Notes under the pieces: model-generated | The model's database searches: none | Told to the model about the DNA's origin: nothing | Seen by the model: only the letters and a program-made list of their open reading frames with translations | Origin: Undaria pinnatifida | Lineage: Eukaryota; Sar; Phaeophyceae; Laminariales; Alariaceae | Length of the DNA: 64,000 nucleotides | Assembly: GCA_012845835.1 (NCBI GenBank) | Contig: JABAKD010000001.1 | Coordinates: 18,573,090 to 18,637,089 of the forward strand | Direction of reading: 5' to 3' | In this document: positions 20,751 through 32,500 of the stretch, piece after piece | How positions within the stretch are numbered: the stretch's first letter is position 1 | Layout: the number at the start of each line of letters is the position of its first letter | Made by a program: the position numbers and the translations under genes

Positions 20751-21159
20751 TTGGTTTCCCCCTGCTCGGCCTCTTCTACGAGTCGCTCTGTGCTTACGAT
20801 GCCGTAGTAAACTGCGTGCAGCGGGCGGCCATCGTATACGCATGAAGACGTCTGCACGAACACTTGCGTTGGCAACATTTTGGGTTGGAAGAAATGCGAT
20901 CATGGAACTACTGTAGGCGTGCGCACGAATGTCATCTGCACCAATATATGTTGGCAACTAATATATTGCCGAAATATGATGTTGCGCCAAGATGTATCTT
21001 TCCATGGTGTTATGTTGAAGAGTGCCTTGCCCTATGGACGACTGTAGCTGGCCCACGACGAGGTGCAACAAAGGAGAGCACGCCTGCCCGCCCGCCCGCC
21101 CGATGTCGCACATAGCGTATACCTGGTGTCATTCTGTATAGGCAGGGGTTTGGTCTGGG

Positions 21160-21640
21160 GACGAGGGTTTGCATGGCAGAAGGCTTTTTCGTGCGGAGGC
21201 AGGCTTTTTGCATTTCAGGTAGCGGTTTGCTGTGAAGACTGTTTTTTTTTTTGTGCGGGGTATGGTGTTTTGCTGTACGAGCAGTGGGCTTGCTGTGCGG
21301 GTAGGGCTTCGCTTTGTAGGCAGGCGTTTTGCTCTGCAGGCAGGGATTTGCGTTGTAGGAAGGCTTTTTGGCTTGCTTTTTGGTTTGCAGGGTGTTTGGT
21401 GCAGATGCGAGGGTTTGCTGCGCAGGCGGGCTTTTTTCTGTATACGTAGTCAGACTTAGTGCTGCGCAGCAAGAGTTTGCTTGGTTTGGCTTCTTGCTGC
21501 GTAGACGAGCTTTTTGCGCCGCTTGCAGGGGTTTGCTGTTCAGGCGTTTTCTGTGCAGGGTGTGCTGTACAGGCAGGATGTTTGCTGTGCAGGGTGGGGG
21601 TTTCTGTGCAAGATGGATGTTTACTGTGCAAGGTTCCGCC
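21160..21640 (+). repeat. about 30-bp G/T-rich minisatellite
   Basis: A unit like TTTGCTGTGCAGGCAGGC-TTTT recurs about 15 times with drift. It leaves both strands open for up to 138 codons, giving Cys/Phe- or Ala/Lys-rich products that I regard as non-coding. Confidence 0.75.
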
Positions 21641-21794
21641 TAGGTTTGGGATAGATTACGACTGAATTGAGGCTAGGTTGCGACTGGGGTGTGCTGGGTT
21701 CATTAAGGCTTTGGCGCTTGCGCAAGGAGCGCTTGCGCTGGGTTGAGTGCTTGCCAGTGGTAGGTTAAGGGGCGGCCGCACAAACGCTTTGTGC

Positions 21795-22085
21795 TGAGGC
21801 TGTTAATTTGTGCTGATGCTACTCATAGTGCTTGATGCTACTCATAGTGATAAGTGCTTCTCACAGTGCTTATGCTATGCGCAGTGCTTGTGGTATTCGT
21901 AGTGCTTATGCTATTGCTAGTGCTGCTGATGTTGCTAGTGCTATTGCTGGTGTTGTTTCAGCTGTTACAGCTGTTGCAGCTGAAATCGGTTCTAGTGGTG
22001 ATGCGATGCTATCGCTATCGCTTTCGCTTTCGCCATTGGTAGTGCTGATACGATTATCTAGTATTGTCTTAGTGCTGACACTTGT
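21795..22085 (+). repeat. AGTGCTnnTGCTA repeat
   Basis: Loose repeats of CTCATAGTGCTTGATGCTA and GTTGCAGCTG-type units. A CGCTTTCGCTTTCG patch is at 22016. No gene is seen from 21640 to 22700. Confidence 0.6.
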
Positions 22086-22739
22086 AGTAGGAAGGAGGTA
22101 GGTTTTATAGTATAAGAAAGCAGCACACAGGCGGGAGGAGGGGTGGGGGGGCGTTCTTGGAGAACGACCACTTAGTCGGGGGTGAAAACAACATGCCTGC
22201 CCCTCACCCCCCCCCCCCCTCGCGCGCACGTACGTACATACGCCATTTTTTCGAGTGGTACCTCGGGTGGTATATGCCTTTCAGAGAACGGAAAGTTACG
22301 ACCGTTTGGTGTTCATTTTAATACCCGTATGGTCGTTTACATGTCCGTCCTTGGGTGGTTTCAGGTGCTCTTATTGTTTTTCTTCTGTCGTTCGGCGTTT
22401 AAAATGCGTTGTGTTTGGGCATAGCAATGCGCTTTTTTTAACGAGATGCATGCACAGAGAGGCTTGGGTCTCCGGATGGTGCTGGTGTTTTGGAGGTTTT
22501 AGGGTTTTCCTTGTTGCTGGATGGGTTTTGTCTGCGGGGGGTGGTGTGGGCGATTCTAACCTTACACGGAGTCCAGGCGGTGGTGTGCTTTGCCCTCGAG
22601 GGGTGTACCTGCGGGGGGAGATGGGTGGGGGGGTGGGGTAGGTGAGGGGTAGCTGGGTGGGGGGGTCGGTTGGGAGGGGTGGCTCTTTTCGCCTTGGCTG
22701 ATCGAATTTGGGGCAGGTGTCGCCGGGTGCAAGCAAGGA

Positions 22740-23130
22740 ATAGCTTTGCTTGTTTTCGATTCCCAGGTCAAAAATTGAGGCCAGTGATTTTGAATCTATT
22801 CCATGATGCGAGTTGGACAATTATTGATTTGATTCCTCATGTCCGGAAAAAATTTAGCGCCGTTACCTTGATTCGATTCCACCACGAGGATGAGGTTTGG
22901 ACCACGGTTCAATTGATTCCCCATACCGGGAAAAATTGAGGCGCGTGTTTTGGATTCGATTTCATCGTACACGATGAAGGCCGTGTGATGGATTTCCTTT
23001 TTCGCGATCATGCGGGCCAGGGTTGAGTTGATTCCATGACCAACGCCTCGTTATTGTTTCGATGTCATGGCGAAAATTTGAAGGCTGTTGTTGATTCCGA
23101 GTCCATGGGGCTGTAGGGATTTCGGTTTCA
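22740..23130 (+). repeat. degenerate repeat with GATTCGATTCCATGA
   Basis: A unit of about 60 bp with TTGATTCGATTCCA and GAAAAATTGAGG recurs near 22760, 22850, 22910, 22950, 23020 and 23090. No coding signal. Confidence 0.6.
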
Positions 23131-24680
23131 TGTCATGAGGGCCACGATTAATGGACGAAAATAAGAGCTGCTGTTGCTTTCTTTCCATGGCGAAATGAGG
23201 GCTGTTAATGTTTTGATTCCGTGGCGGAGATGGGAGCCGTGCGGAGGTGGGGGAGGAGGGGGGGGGGGGGGGGGGGGTGGCATATAAGCTTGTGCTGTGC
23301 AAGCGTGTGACGCGTAGATTGCTGTTTGTTGTTTCGTAGACCCGCGAAACGCAAAACACGAGTTGCGAGCGTTTTTGAGCACGAAAGAACGGGCATCGTT
23401 TTTTTGTCCTTTTTTGAGTTCGATGTCCGGAAATTGTTCCATATAATAAGTGTCGAACTATTTTTGTGGGTTGGTTGATTGATTGATTGATGTAAGCGGT
23501 CACAGCGTTTTTTTTTTTTGATTGGTTGGCGTATGCGGTCACGGGCTTTTTGATTGGTTGATGAGTGTAAGCGATCACTGAAGATGATGGGTTGTCTTTT
23601 TTAAGAGGTCACAGTACGATTACCTGGGTTCATGATTACGACTAGTATTATACCGGATACATGTGGTAGTAGAGTATATACTCGTAGTAAAACTTGGAAG
23701 GGTGTGTTTGGTACTTGGTAGGGTATTACCGGTATACACTCAGGGGCGCCCGGGTACCGTAACGCACCTAGACATTATGTTGGTTTTGCCCGGGTAAGTA
23801 TGCGAGTACGCCCAGAGCCACATTTACCGTACTGAACTCTACACACACGCTTTTGTTTTTTTGTTGCTCTGAACAGCGGCACAAATTAAGGTAGTAGAGC
23901 GTGTTCTTTGTACCTTGTGGGAGCAGTCGTGAGGCGTGGGCGTAGCGTGAGGTATGGATCGCGGATTTTGGGCTGGCTGGAGTGGGTGGCAAAATCCAAA
24001 ACGAGCTATTCGGTGTAGTTGAGAGGGGAGTGGCCCCAAAACCTCTCGTTGCACTTATTCCAAGTAATTTCCTCTTGTTGTGAAGGCGTTGAGTATTCGC
24101 GCCACGCTCGGGTTGGTTTGCTCGCTGTTGGACCATCTTCAACAAAACTCGGTGTTTTTGCTTGGCGCTTTTGGGTCCTGTGTGAAAATTCAGCTCTTTT
24201 TTTTGCTTTTTTTGGTCCTGCCAGAAAAATTCTCAGTTTTTTTTTTTTTTTTGTACTGACAAACTCATTTTGCGCTTTTTGGTCGTACTGGAAGGAACAC
24301 TCGAGTGTTTTTTTTTTCCCCACTGGAACAGTTGCTTAGCCCTTAAGTACTATAATTGTTTCTTATAGCCCGTTTGGTTTTGATATATGAGTATTATTGT
24401 AGCCGGGTGGTCTTGAGTGTTAGGCAGGTTTTGATAGAGAAGGAATGGACGCGGTTAACATGGTCACCGGAAATTAAATGTAATGTGGCGAAGTTATCCA
24501 TGCGGCGCAAAAAAAAACACACATGCGCACGTAGGAAAAAAAACCCTTTGTAGGCGGCTGCGGTTAAACAAAAAAAGAAGTCTGTCCACCCACCTATCAC
24601 AAGTGTTTGTCTAGCTACAGAAACCTTTCCCCCGATTTTTCCCTTGTCCTCTTGTGTATGGATGGTTTGATTTTATTTGA

Positions 24681-24731
<51 letters not shown>

Positions 24732-25030
24732 TGTGGCTTTTTTGTTGTGTGTGTTTTCGTGTCGCAGTTTTTGAGAAGATGATGAGTGTATTTTTTGTAT
24801 TTTTTTTTGTTACAGCAGTTTTTGTTGGGTTTCCTGGTGGTAGCTTGGGGGGTTATGCCAGTCTGGCGAAATGCCTTTTTTTAAAGCGCCTCCTCCCCTT
24901 ATGCTATTATCGCTTGTGATATTGTTCTCGCTTTTGAGGCAACGCCGCAATCTCCGATGAGAGATGAGTAAAAATGAAGAGGTTGGTATCATATCATACA
25001 TCATATTATGTGGCACTGGATACGTATGAC
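23131..25030. other. no gene recognised; homopolymers and GATT microsatellite
   Basis: Contains a G20 or so run at 23257-23278, long T-runs near 23510 and 24240, and (GATT)12 at 24680-24732. Only short frames, without recognisable products. Confidence 0.5.
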
Positions 25031-25039
25031 CTGCCGGCG

Positions 25040-25265
25040 GCGCCAATTGTGCGACGGTAGTTGGTCGTTTTCAATATCCGCAGCGCTCGTACATCGTATT
25101 CGAGTTTATTATATAACAAAGTAAAATGCACTACATGCAGCTGTGAGATCGAAGATTTCGTTGACAACACATATTTGCAAGCTGCGTGTGATACTCCGAT
25201 CGCGCGTGTTACTGGGTGCCGTGTGTCCTCATTTAAGGACATAAGTCGGCGGCTCCCCTTAAAAC
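25040..25265 (+). repeat. dispersed repeat, family B
   Basis: Carries CTGTGAGATCGAAGATTTCG, CATATTTGCAAGCTGCGTGT and GATACTCCGATCGCGCG, the core shared with copies at 12176, 16135, 28950, 29755, 30680, 31045, 41735, 50395 and 55662. Confidence 0.7.
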
Positions 25266-25499
25266 TTTTAACAGCTCGTATATATCAGGGTCAACAGGGT
25301 GATGTTTAGTCAACCTGCGCACGGAAACTTTATAAAACCGTTCTTTACGAGTAGATATGAATACGTACGTGCAAAGTACACATCATGCAGCAGCAGTACT
25401 TATCATGCCAATCGGTCATGAGAAGCAACAACAATTATCTTCAGAAGCAACAGGGGTGGAGTCCTCACCCCCGGCCCATGTGTTACTCTAGTAGCCAAA

Positions 25500-26200
25500 C
25501 AGTCGAGTTAAATCGACACACGACGCGTATGAAAATACGTGGAAGTGTGGTGAGCTAAAGCTTTATTTTTCCCCATCCGCCGGAGGATAAAAAAAAAAAA
25601 AAAAAAGTCGAACGAACAGCAGGTCCAAGGATCACGGCTACGGTAGGGGGGGTGGGTTGTTTTTAGGTCTCTTTTGAAGGGCCTTTTTTTTCACGGTGGC
25701 TCGGGTTCACTCGCGCGAGTGACCCATCTGTACCTTTACGATCTTCCTATTTATCGTGCTGTTTAAATTATTATGCGACATGAATCGGCAATGGAATGGT
25801 TTAGGCTACGCTGCGTCAGTCAACAGAAGTGCCTAAAGTAAAAGTGCCCGTGAGGTGCAGAGCCACTCGTAAGGGTGGCTCAAATCCAGTACGTCGTAGT
25901 GAACGTGGTGAAACATGATGATGAGGGAAACCCCCCTGCAGGATACAAGCCTTGGTGAGCAACTAAAAATAACTAAAATATCTCTTTCGATCAGGATTGG
26001 AAACTGAAGAGATGGCCCCCCACCACCCCTCGCGCCATGCTTGGTATTAAAACCTCCTAGAATGATTGTGGGGCGATGTTTGGTGACCGTCAATCTGAGC
26101 TACGTCTAGGGACGGAGAAAGAGAACGAAAAAAAGCGAAGGAAGGGAGGTATTACATGGGATGATGTGAACAAAAAAAACACGATGAAATTTATTTAATT
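25500..26200. repeat. fragments of family I/J elements
   Basis: 25505-25600 (GTTAAATCGACACACGACG ... CCGCCGGAGGATAAAAA) matches 58145-58255. 25685-25875 matches 59870-60080. 26095-26190 (CTGAGCTACGTCTAGGGACG) matches 60520-60605. The shared blocks lie in a similar order at both loci, so they may be parts of one larger old element. Confidence 0.55.
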
Positions 26201-26219
26201 GCGGAGGACACAGCAGTAG

Positions 26220-26560
26220 TAGGTGTTGGGAAATGAAATACGGAGTATATCATGCGTGAAAAAATCGTCACACGTCCACGATAGAAATATCCAACGGACG
26301 GCATCTAGGCAAGCCCCATCCGAAGACGTTTATTCCTACCACCCCGACAAATTCGGTACATACATACTTAATTACAATGAGATCGAGTTGCCGACGATGT
26401 CGGAGATCGCCCCGGGCTCTCTGGCACTCTCACGTCCTTCGCTTGTCAGCGAAGGAAGGACCTCTCCTTGCCTGCCCCACATCGCACGGAAGAAAATGAT
26501 CCTTATTGGGGAAGCGGGGAAAACTCTGCCACGCGAATTATGACCCTCGCTCGTAGAAGA
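26220..26560. other. unassigned open region
   Basis: Both strands are open for 77-106 codons around 26223-26605, with GC-richer sequence than the flanks. Neither product resembles a family I recognise and no splice context is convincing, so I do not call a gene. Confidence 0.25.
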
Positions 26561-26919
26561 GTAGGGGCTCCATATGCTCATTATATAACAGGTAACAGGT
26601 AACACCGTAGAGTCGTCGCGGTAGTGGAATCATTATGGACCTTGATCAACATTAGAGGTTTCAGTATTCACTTCGCGGAGCCCGCTCTGCTGTTGGCCAC
26701 CCAGCCCCCCGCGACCGCACGCCCGAGCCACGCCCGCCTCACGCATCAGCCCTCGGTGTCCCCGGCGACTTAACGGCCGACGGTTGCCAACTCGTAAGTA
26801 ATGAATACTTAATTACTTTGTATTTTGGAGGGGGCGCGGGAGGGGGGGGAGGGGGAGGGGGGGTACTCATTTCATGCGCAAGCCGTAGTCCGTAGGACTT
26901 TTTTGTGAGGGCCGTTCCA

Positions 26920-27350
26920 ATAGATGTCAGGAACCGTGACGAAAAAACGTGGCTTCTTCGCGAATCGCGGTATTAGTCTGGAATACAGGCTTCGAATCGT
27001 TTCGACATTTTTCCATAACATTCGATGTCAGGAATTCGTAACAACGTGTTTTTCTTTTGAAAAACGTGATGTTTTCCAGAAATCCAAAATGTCAGGAACG
27101 AAACGTGACGAAAAACTTGATATTTTTTCGCTAAGTCGCAACATTTTAAAGGAATCCGGGCTTTTTTTAATCGTTTCGACATTATTTTCCATGCAATTTT
27201 TCAATTTCTATAAAATTCGATGTCAGGATTCCTGACAAAAGAAAAAAACGTGTGCCTTTTTGTTTCTTTAAAGCGTGACGTTTCAGAATTCTAAATGTCA
27301 GGAACCGTGACAAAAAAACGTGACATTTTCTTGCGAATCGCGACATTTTT
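26920..27350 (+). repeat. ATGTCAGGAACCGTGAC repeat
   Basis: A unit of roughly 60-110 bp with ATGTCAGGAAnCGTGAC, AAAAAACGTGnC and GCGAATCGCGACATTTT occurs five or so times. A G-rich block with TACTCATTTCATGCGCAAGC precedes it (26830-26900), and a family D fragment follows (27380-27600). Confidence 0.7.
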
Positions 27351-28089
27351 GTCAGAAATCCGGACTAAGAACCAATTATTGTGTGGGGCGGACTTCAGCA
27401 CCTTGTACGTACGTACTATCTTGCATACCGGATTATATGACAGCTTCGAGTAAATTTGCTTGTTTTCTGGTGTGGCCACGTCCGGAGACAGCAACAATAG
27501 GGATAATATGTGACTGCCTCGTGGGTGCCTTACCGTATGCACACTACGTCGTGTCATGTCCCCCTTGCGCGGAGTTAAGGTTCTCCACTCCTCACAAACA
27601 TGATACGATACCCTAAATTTGTCGAACTCACAGTTAGTTGACGTCTTTAATTTTTTTTATAAAATATGATCCAACTCGACCACCATTTAGTTTGTGAGTG
27701 AGGTTTAGAGAAGCCTTAGAAAAAAAAAATGGCAAGCCCTTGTACTCTACCACAGCATGTCGTGTGTCGCGCCAAAGAGCGCGTTAGGCGATCTCTGATA
27801 TTGATCGGCAAATGTGTTTCGTTAGATACCAGGTAGGTACCGAATTTGCCAAGGTGATGGGAATATTTTTAGGATGGATCAAACCGTCCGCTGGATCTTG
27901 ATTATACTTCTTCCCCCCCCAAAAATATATATATATATATATATTGCACGGAACAGTCAAATAAATACGGTCGGCGATTCAATCGTCGTATCAACCCAAT
28001 CTGGTCGCTACACGGAGATTCTATCGACGAGCGAAAAGAAAAAAACGAAAACCGCCACACGGAAAGGCAACGCACAAAGCACCTGACCA

Positions 28090-28690
28090 ATTGACGCCAA
28101 AACTAAAACCAGCGCAACACGGACAGTTATTGTACCCAACCGACACAACAGCATCTGAAACCATCAAACATACGGCGGCCCAGCTGACGTCAACGCTGAA
28201 AACGTCACATGTGCAGCGGCCGCTCAGTCGACGTCAAAACTGTAACCACCGGTGCATGAACAGGTGCTCTCAATCGACGTAAAATCTGAAACCGTCACAA
28301 CACGGACAGCAATACCCAATCCCCAACCGACACAACAGCATCTGAAACCGTCAAACACACCGCGGCCCAACTGACGTAAAATCTGAAACCGTCTCAACAG
28401 ACAGCTAGCTACTCAGTCGGTACAATAAAAGCTGAAACCGTCACATCGACAGCTACTCAGTCGACGTCAAATACAAAACCGTCGAAACGGACAGGAACAA
28501 GAGTCGAAGCGGCACTACCACGGGCGGCGTCTCAGTCGACGTCAAAATCTGAAACCGTCACAACAGACAGCTAAACCGTCACATGGACAGCTCCTCAACC
28601 GACACAAAATCTGACACTAACCATCTGTCACACGGACAGTCACGCAACCGACACCAAATCTGAAACCGCCACACGTAACGTACATAGCAG
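28090..28690 (+). repeat. CTGAAACCGTCACA minisatellite
   Basis: About ten degenerate units of 45-60 bp built from AAATCTGAAACCGTCACA, ACGGACAGCTACTCA and GTCGACGTCA. No frame is kept along the array. Confidence 0.8.
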
Positions 28691-28708
28691 CAGCAGAAGT
28701 AGTGGTCC

Positions 28709-28905
28709 CTCTATAGTATAGTGCGGGTAGGTGCCAACCAAATATACCGGCACGCGCTATAGCGGCAACCGGCACCACTCCGCATATTGCCACTACTACT
28801 GGTTGTTCCTATCTGTGCTCAGGGACTTCACGTGCACAATAGAGGGCAACCGGCACTATAGAGGGAAACCGGCGCTACTCAATCGGCACTATAGAGGGAC
28901 CACTT
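28709..28905 (+). mobile_element. MITE-like element, family A, best copy
   Basis: It begins TGGTCCCTCTATAGT and ends ACTATAGAGGGACCA, giving terminal inverted repeats of about 14 bp. Inside are GCGGCAACCGGCACCACTCC, CATATTGCCACTACTACTGG and GTTGTTCCTATCTGTGC. It lies 420 bp beyond the POLE2 stop codon. Confidence 0.78.
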
Positions 28906-28944
28906 GTGCACTTCGAAATGATATTATATACCACGGCGGCGGTT

Positions 28945-29320
28945 CGCAACTCACGAGGTCATACACGCCGCAGCACGCGCGATCGAAGGATCAATCCACA
29001 AGCAGCTTACAAAAAATATTAGCTGCAACGAAAAATAAAAAAAAATCTCGATCTCAATAACAGCCGAGTCTCCTTTTTCTTTTCTTTTTATGCCCCGGCC
29101 TCCGCATGCTGCCGCATTACGATGGAGGCAGCACTTTTTGGCTGAAACGTCAACGTTTTCTGTAAGATGGGACACCCCTTAACCCACTCCTTAATCCAAG
29201 ATCGTCGGAATTTCCTCATTATTTTTGGATTATTTTTCCAAATAAGCGTCCTCAAGCGAGTGGAGCCGCCTCAGGAGAAGAAAACGAAACGGTGCACGTC
29301 TATATCTCGTGGCAGGCGTC
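28945..29320 (-). repeat. family B and family C repeats in the POLE2 3' flank
   Basis: 28950-29045 holds a family B piece and 29150-29310 a family C piece (CTTAACCCACTCCTTAATCC, AAGATCGTCGGAA, CTCAAGCGAGTGGAGCCGCC, GGTGCACGTCTATATC). The family C copy ends a few bases from the stop codon, so it probably forms the POLE2 3' UTR. Confidence 0.6.
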
Positions 29321-29326
29321 GGGGGC

Positions 29327-29581
29327 TCAGTCGATGTGGCTGAACTCTACGGTTCGTGTGGCCGGGCGGTAGACCACAAAAGAAGCGTCGCTGGGGAAGC
29401 AGCCAGGGTTAAGCGCGCAGCAGTCGTTCAGCACCCAGCGGTACTGCTCCGTTCTGTCGGCTAGCACAACGAGCTGCGGCAGGGGGTAGAGAGACAGGGA
29501 GTCGTCTAACTCCCAGTGGATCGGCCTAGCCGGGAGGGGGAGCGGGCAGAGATGTCCTTGGTGTAGCAGAGTCTTTGTGCA
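29327..29581 (-). CDS. POLE2: POLE2 exon 13 (last)
   Basis: The acceptor is CCAACCAG. It encodes CTKTLLHQGHLCPLPL, PIHWELDDSLSLYPLPQLVV, LNPGCFP and VEFSHID, then TGA at 29329-29327. GHL-x-PLPL, W, L-x-YP-x-P-x-L-(V/L)-(V/L)-x-AD and (L/I)-NPG-x-FP are the C-terminal POLE2 landmarks. The exon has no methionine, so start-codon-based frames miss it. Confidence 0.96.
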   Translation of the reverse strand, partial: CTKTLLHQGHLCPLPLPARPIHWELDDSLSLYPLPQLVVLADRTEQYRWVLNDCCALNPGCFPSDASFVVYRPATRTVEFSHID

Positions 29582-32500
29582 CTGGTTGGTGGAGAAAACG
29601 CGAAGAGTGAGGGGGAGAAGGAGGGAGGGAGGGAGGGAGGGAAGCTGTTTGATGTTTGCTGTGTTGCATGCAGCGATGGTTACGCGAGGAAGAATACTAG
29701 TATTAGCAGAGTTTTTACTTGGCTAGGTATTACATAAAAATGTTTTCAAGCTCGTCAGCCGTGAGTTCGACGAATTTCGGGCCAATACTCATCTTTGCAA
29801 GCTGCGTTGTTGGTACTTGTAATATACTATGTGGGTGAGTTTTTTCTTAATGGGAGGGGTCCTATTATTTTGTTGAAAAAAAAAAATATATATATAGTGA
29901 GAGTCTATATACGAGTACATATGTTTTGTTTTGGTCCACTATAATGGTTGGTGTTGGTATTTCTACTCTAGATGGGTAATTATCACATATGAGCTAGATT
30001 TTAAATCACATCTATATATAAATTTATTACTGTAGTTTCCACCATAATACTGCTCCATCATATGTATGGTGGAAGGTTTGCGGATGTATGGCTTGGTCAG
30101 GGTTGGTGGTACTTGTGGTTAAGTGCGTAGGTAAGTTTTCTCTGCCTGAAGGTGGTCTTGTTATTTTGTTTTTGGCACTATAATGGCGAGTTTTGGTATA
30201 CATCGGGAGTATGAAGACAGTAAGAGTGACCTAATATGTTGCTATTAATCAAAATAGCATTCGAGAATTCAAGTTGACTACCATCCCAAGAAATAAACGA
30301 GTCTGTATGACTCCAACCCATTTTTTACGCCCAAATGATGTATGGTGGATGGTCTGTGGGTGGATGGCTTTGTCAGGGTTGTTGGTACTTGTGGTTCAAT
30401 ATATAGGAAAGTTTTCTCTACCCGAGGGTAGTAGTGCTCTTATTTTGTCTTTTTATTTTTTGTTTTTCTTCGCTATAATGCGGGTTTTGGCACATACATG
30501 TTACGAGGAGGAGTACGGATACAGTTTAAGTAGTTATCCAAAATGTTAATATTCATACAGCATTCGAGAATAAAGTCGGTTACTTTTACAAAGTCAATAA
30601 AAAATAGAATAAAATAACGAGTCTGTAGGACACGAACCCACGTTTTTACGTCTAACATATATATATTCTCTACACTGTAGTTGCAAGGGGAGTCGCCGAC
30701 CTATATCCTTAATGAGGACACACAACCCGTAATACGCGCGATCGGAGTATCACACACAGCTTGCAAAGATGAGTTTCGACGAAAAAATCGATCTCACAGC
30801 TGGAGTGTATTTTAATTTATATAATATGTATTCTGGAAATAAATATATACTCCAGATTTTTAGGGGTACAAAATCTTGACAGCTGTAGAAAGAGATGTAC
30901 CTGGTATCAGTTTATCAACTATATCCTGTAACTAGATATTTTAAGGGCGTGGGGGCCGGGAATGATGGATGGTTCGTGGGTGGATGGCTTTGTCAAGGTT
31001 TGTTGGTGTATGTGGTTGTTATTTTTATAAAAAAAAATAATGACGTCAGCCGTGAGTTAAACGAATTAAGGGTCAATACTCATCTTTTTTTCAAGTTGCA
31101 TTATTGGTACTTGTAATATACTATGTGGGTGAGTTTTTCTCAACGGGGCGGGGTCCTAATATTTTGTTTTTGTCTTGTGTTTTTGTTTAACAGATACGGA
31201 GTATATGTTTTGTTTTTCTCCACCAAAATGGTTGGTGTTTGTATTTGTTACTTTAGGTGGGTAATTTCGAGCTAGATTCAAACATTACATCTATTTTATA
31301 AATTTATTACTATCAGCTCGGGGGGCAAAAGTAAAACAAACGGCGAGCTATAAACACACCAGTCAGATAAAAAAATACCGCATAACGCACAGCTCTTTAG
31401 AGCTGCCGCGCGCAAATAACTGTAATAGCTGGCCAACTAGTCACTAACGCCAACTCTAACCCTACCCCTGGTCGGCGACTAACAAATTATATTAGTGCCC
31501 TCCGACAACATAGTGTAGACGTGATGTACCGATGTAAATCGAATATCCTTCCATAAAGCAGTAGTACCTCTCCTATGACCCTCTGTCAACCACTTCCCGG
31601 ATATATTTCCCCACATATTTTCATCTTAGCTACTACCGAGATAGCGTCTATCCTCATCCTCATCAAAACTCCATCCCCAGGTCATCGGCCATTGTCCTCC
31701 GGCTTCTCCCTCCCTTCCGCTCGCGGGCTGGCGGTCCCTCAGGGCTAGTCTGTATCCCTTCAGTCGGCGCGAAATCGCGGACTAGTAATACTAATAGTAT
31801 TAGTAATAATACTGGCGACTAGTATTAGTAATAATACTAGCGCAACCCCTAGCCCTACTGAAGACCAAACCTGTATGCAGTCATAGTCCCAGGAAAAGTG
31901 AAAATCAAAATCAGACGTAGCACCATAGCCGAGTACGAAGCCAGAGCGAAGCTACTACTGGACAAAAGCTAGAGCCACAGGTATACTGCGACCAAAACCA
32001 TGCCTGGCGCGGTGTTATTAACCGCGTACAAGGAGCGCGCAGCAACTACGACTGGTCATTCCATGCTGCGCGCGTGCCGGAGATCATCCCGCACTGTAGA
32101 CGCATATGCCCGCAGCAGAGCTACGAATACGTATGCCGTACGGGTACTCTACATAAGCACAGCTGTGACCAAAAACCATGGCAAAAACCTCACGTGTTCG
32201 GTGATGTCCATGTCAGGGTCGGACGGTGGGAAAAGCGCGTGTCTCTGCATCTTCTTAAGGATGTCGTCGCGGAAAAATACGATTTCCTGCGAGGGGCGGT
32301 TTTGCACCGAGGCCGAATGGAGAGGGGGGGGGGGGGAAGAGGTACTCAGTTTGCGCATGGTCGTCGTCGTAAGACCATAGAGGCGGGGGGGAGGGGGGGG
32401 GCGGAATACTCAATTGTTGCTTGCCTTAGTCACTCTACCTATTGACCACGCATCCCTTGCAAGACGGAGCACCAATGGAGAGACGGGGGGGGGGGGGGGT

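Noticed and set aside
26223-26605. Short gene with 77 or 106 codons
   Set aside because: Opposing frames are equally open, with no recognisable product and no splice partner.
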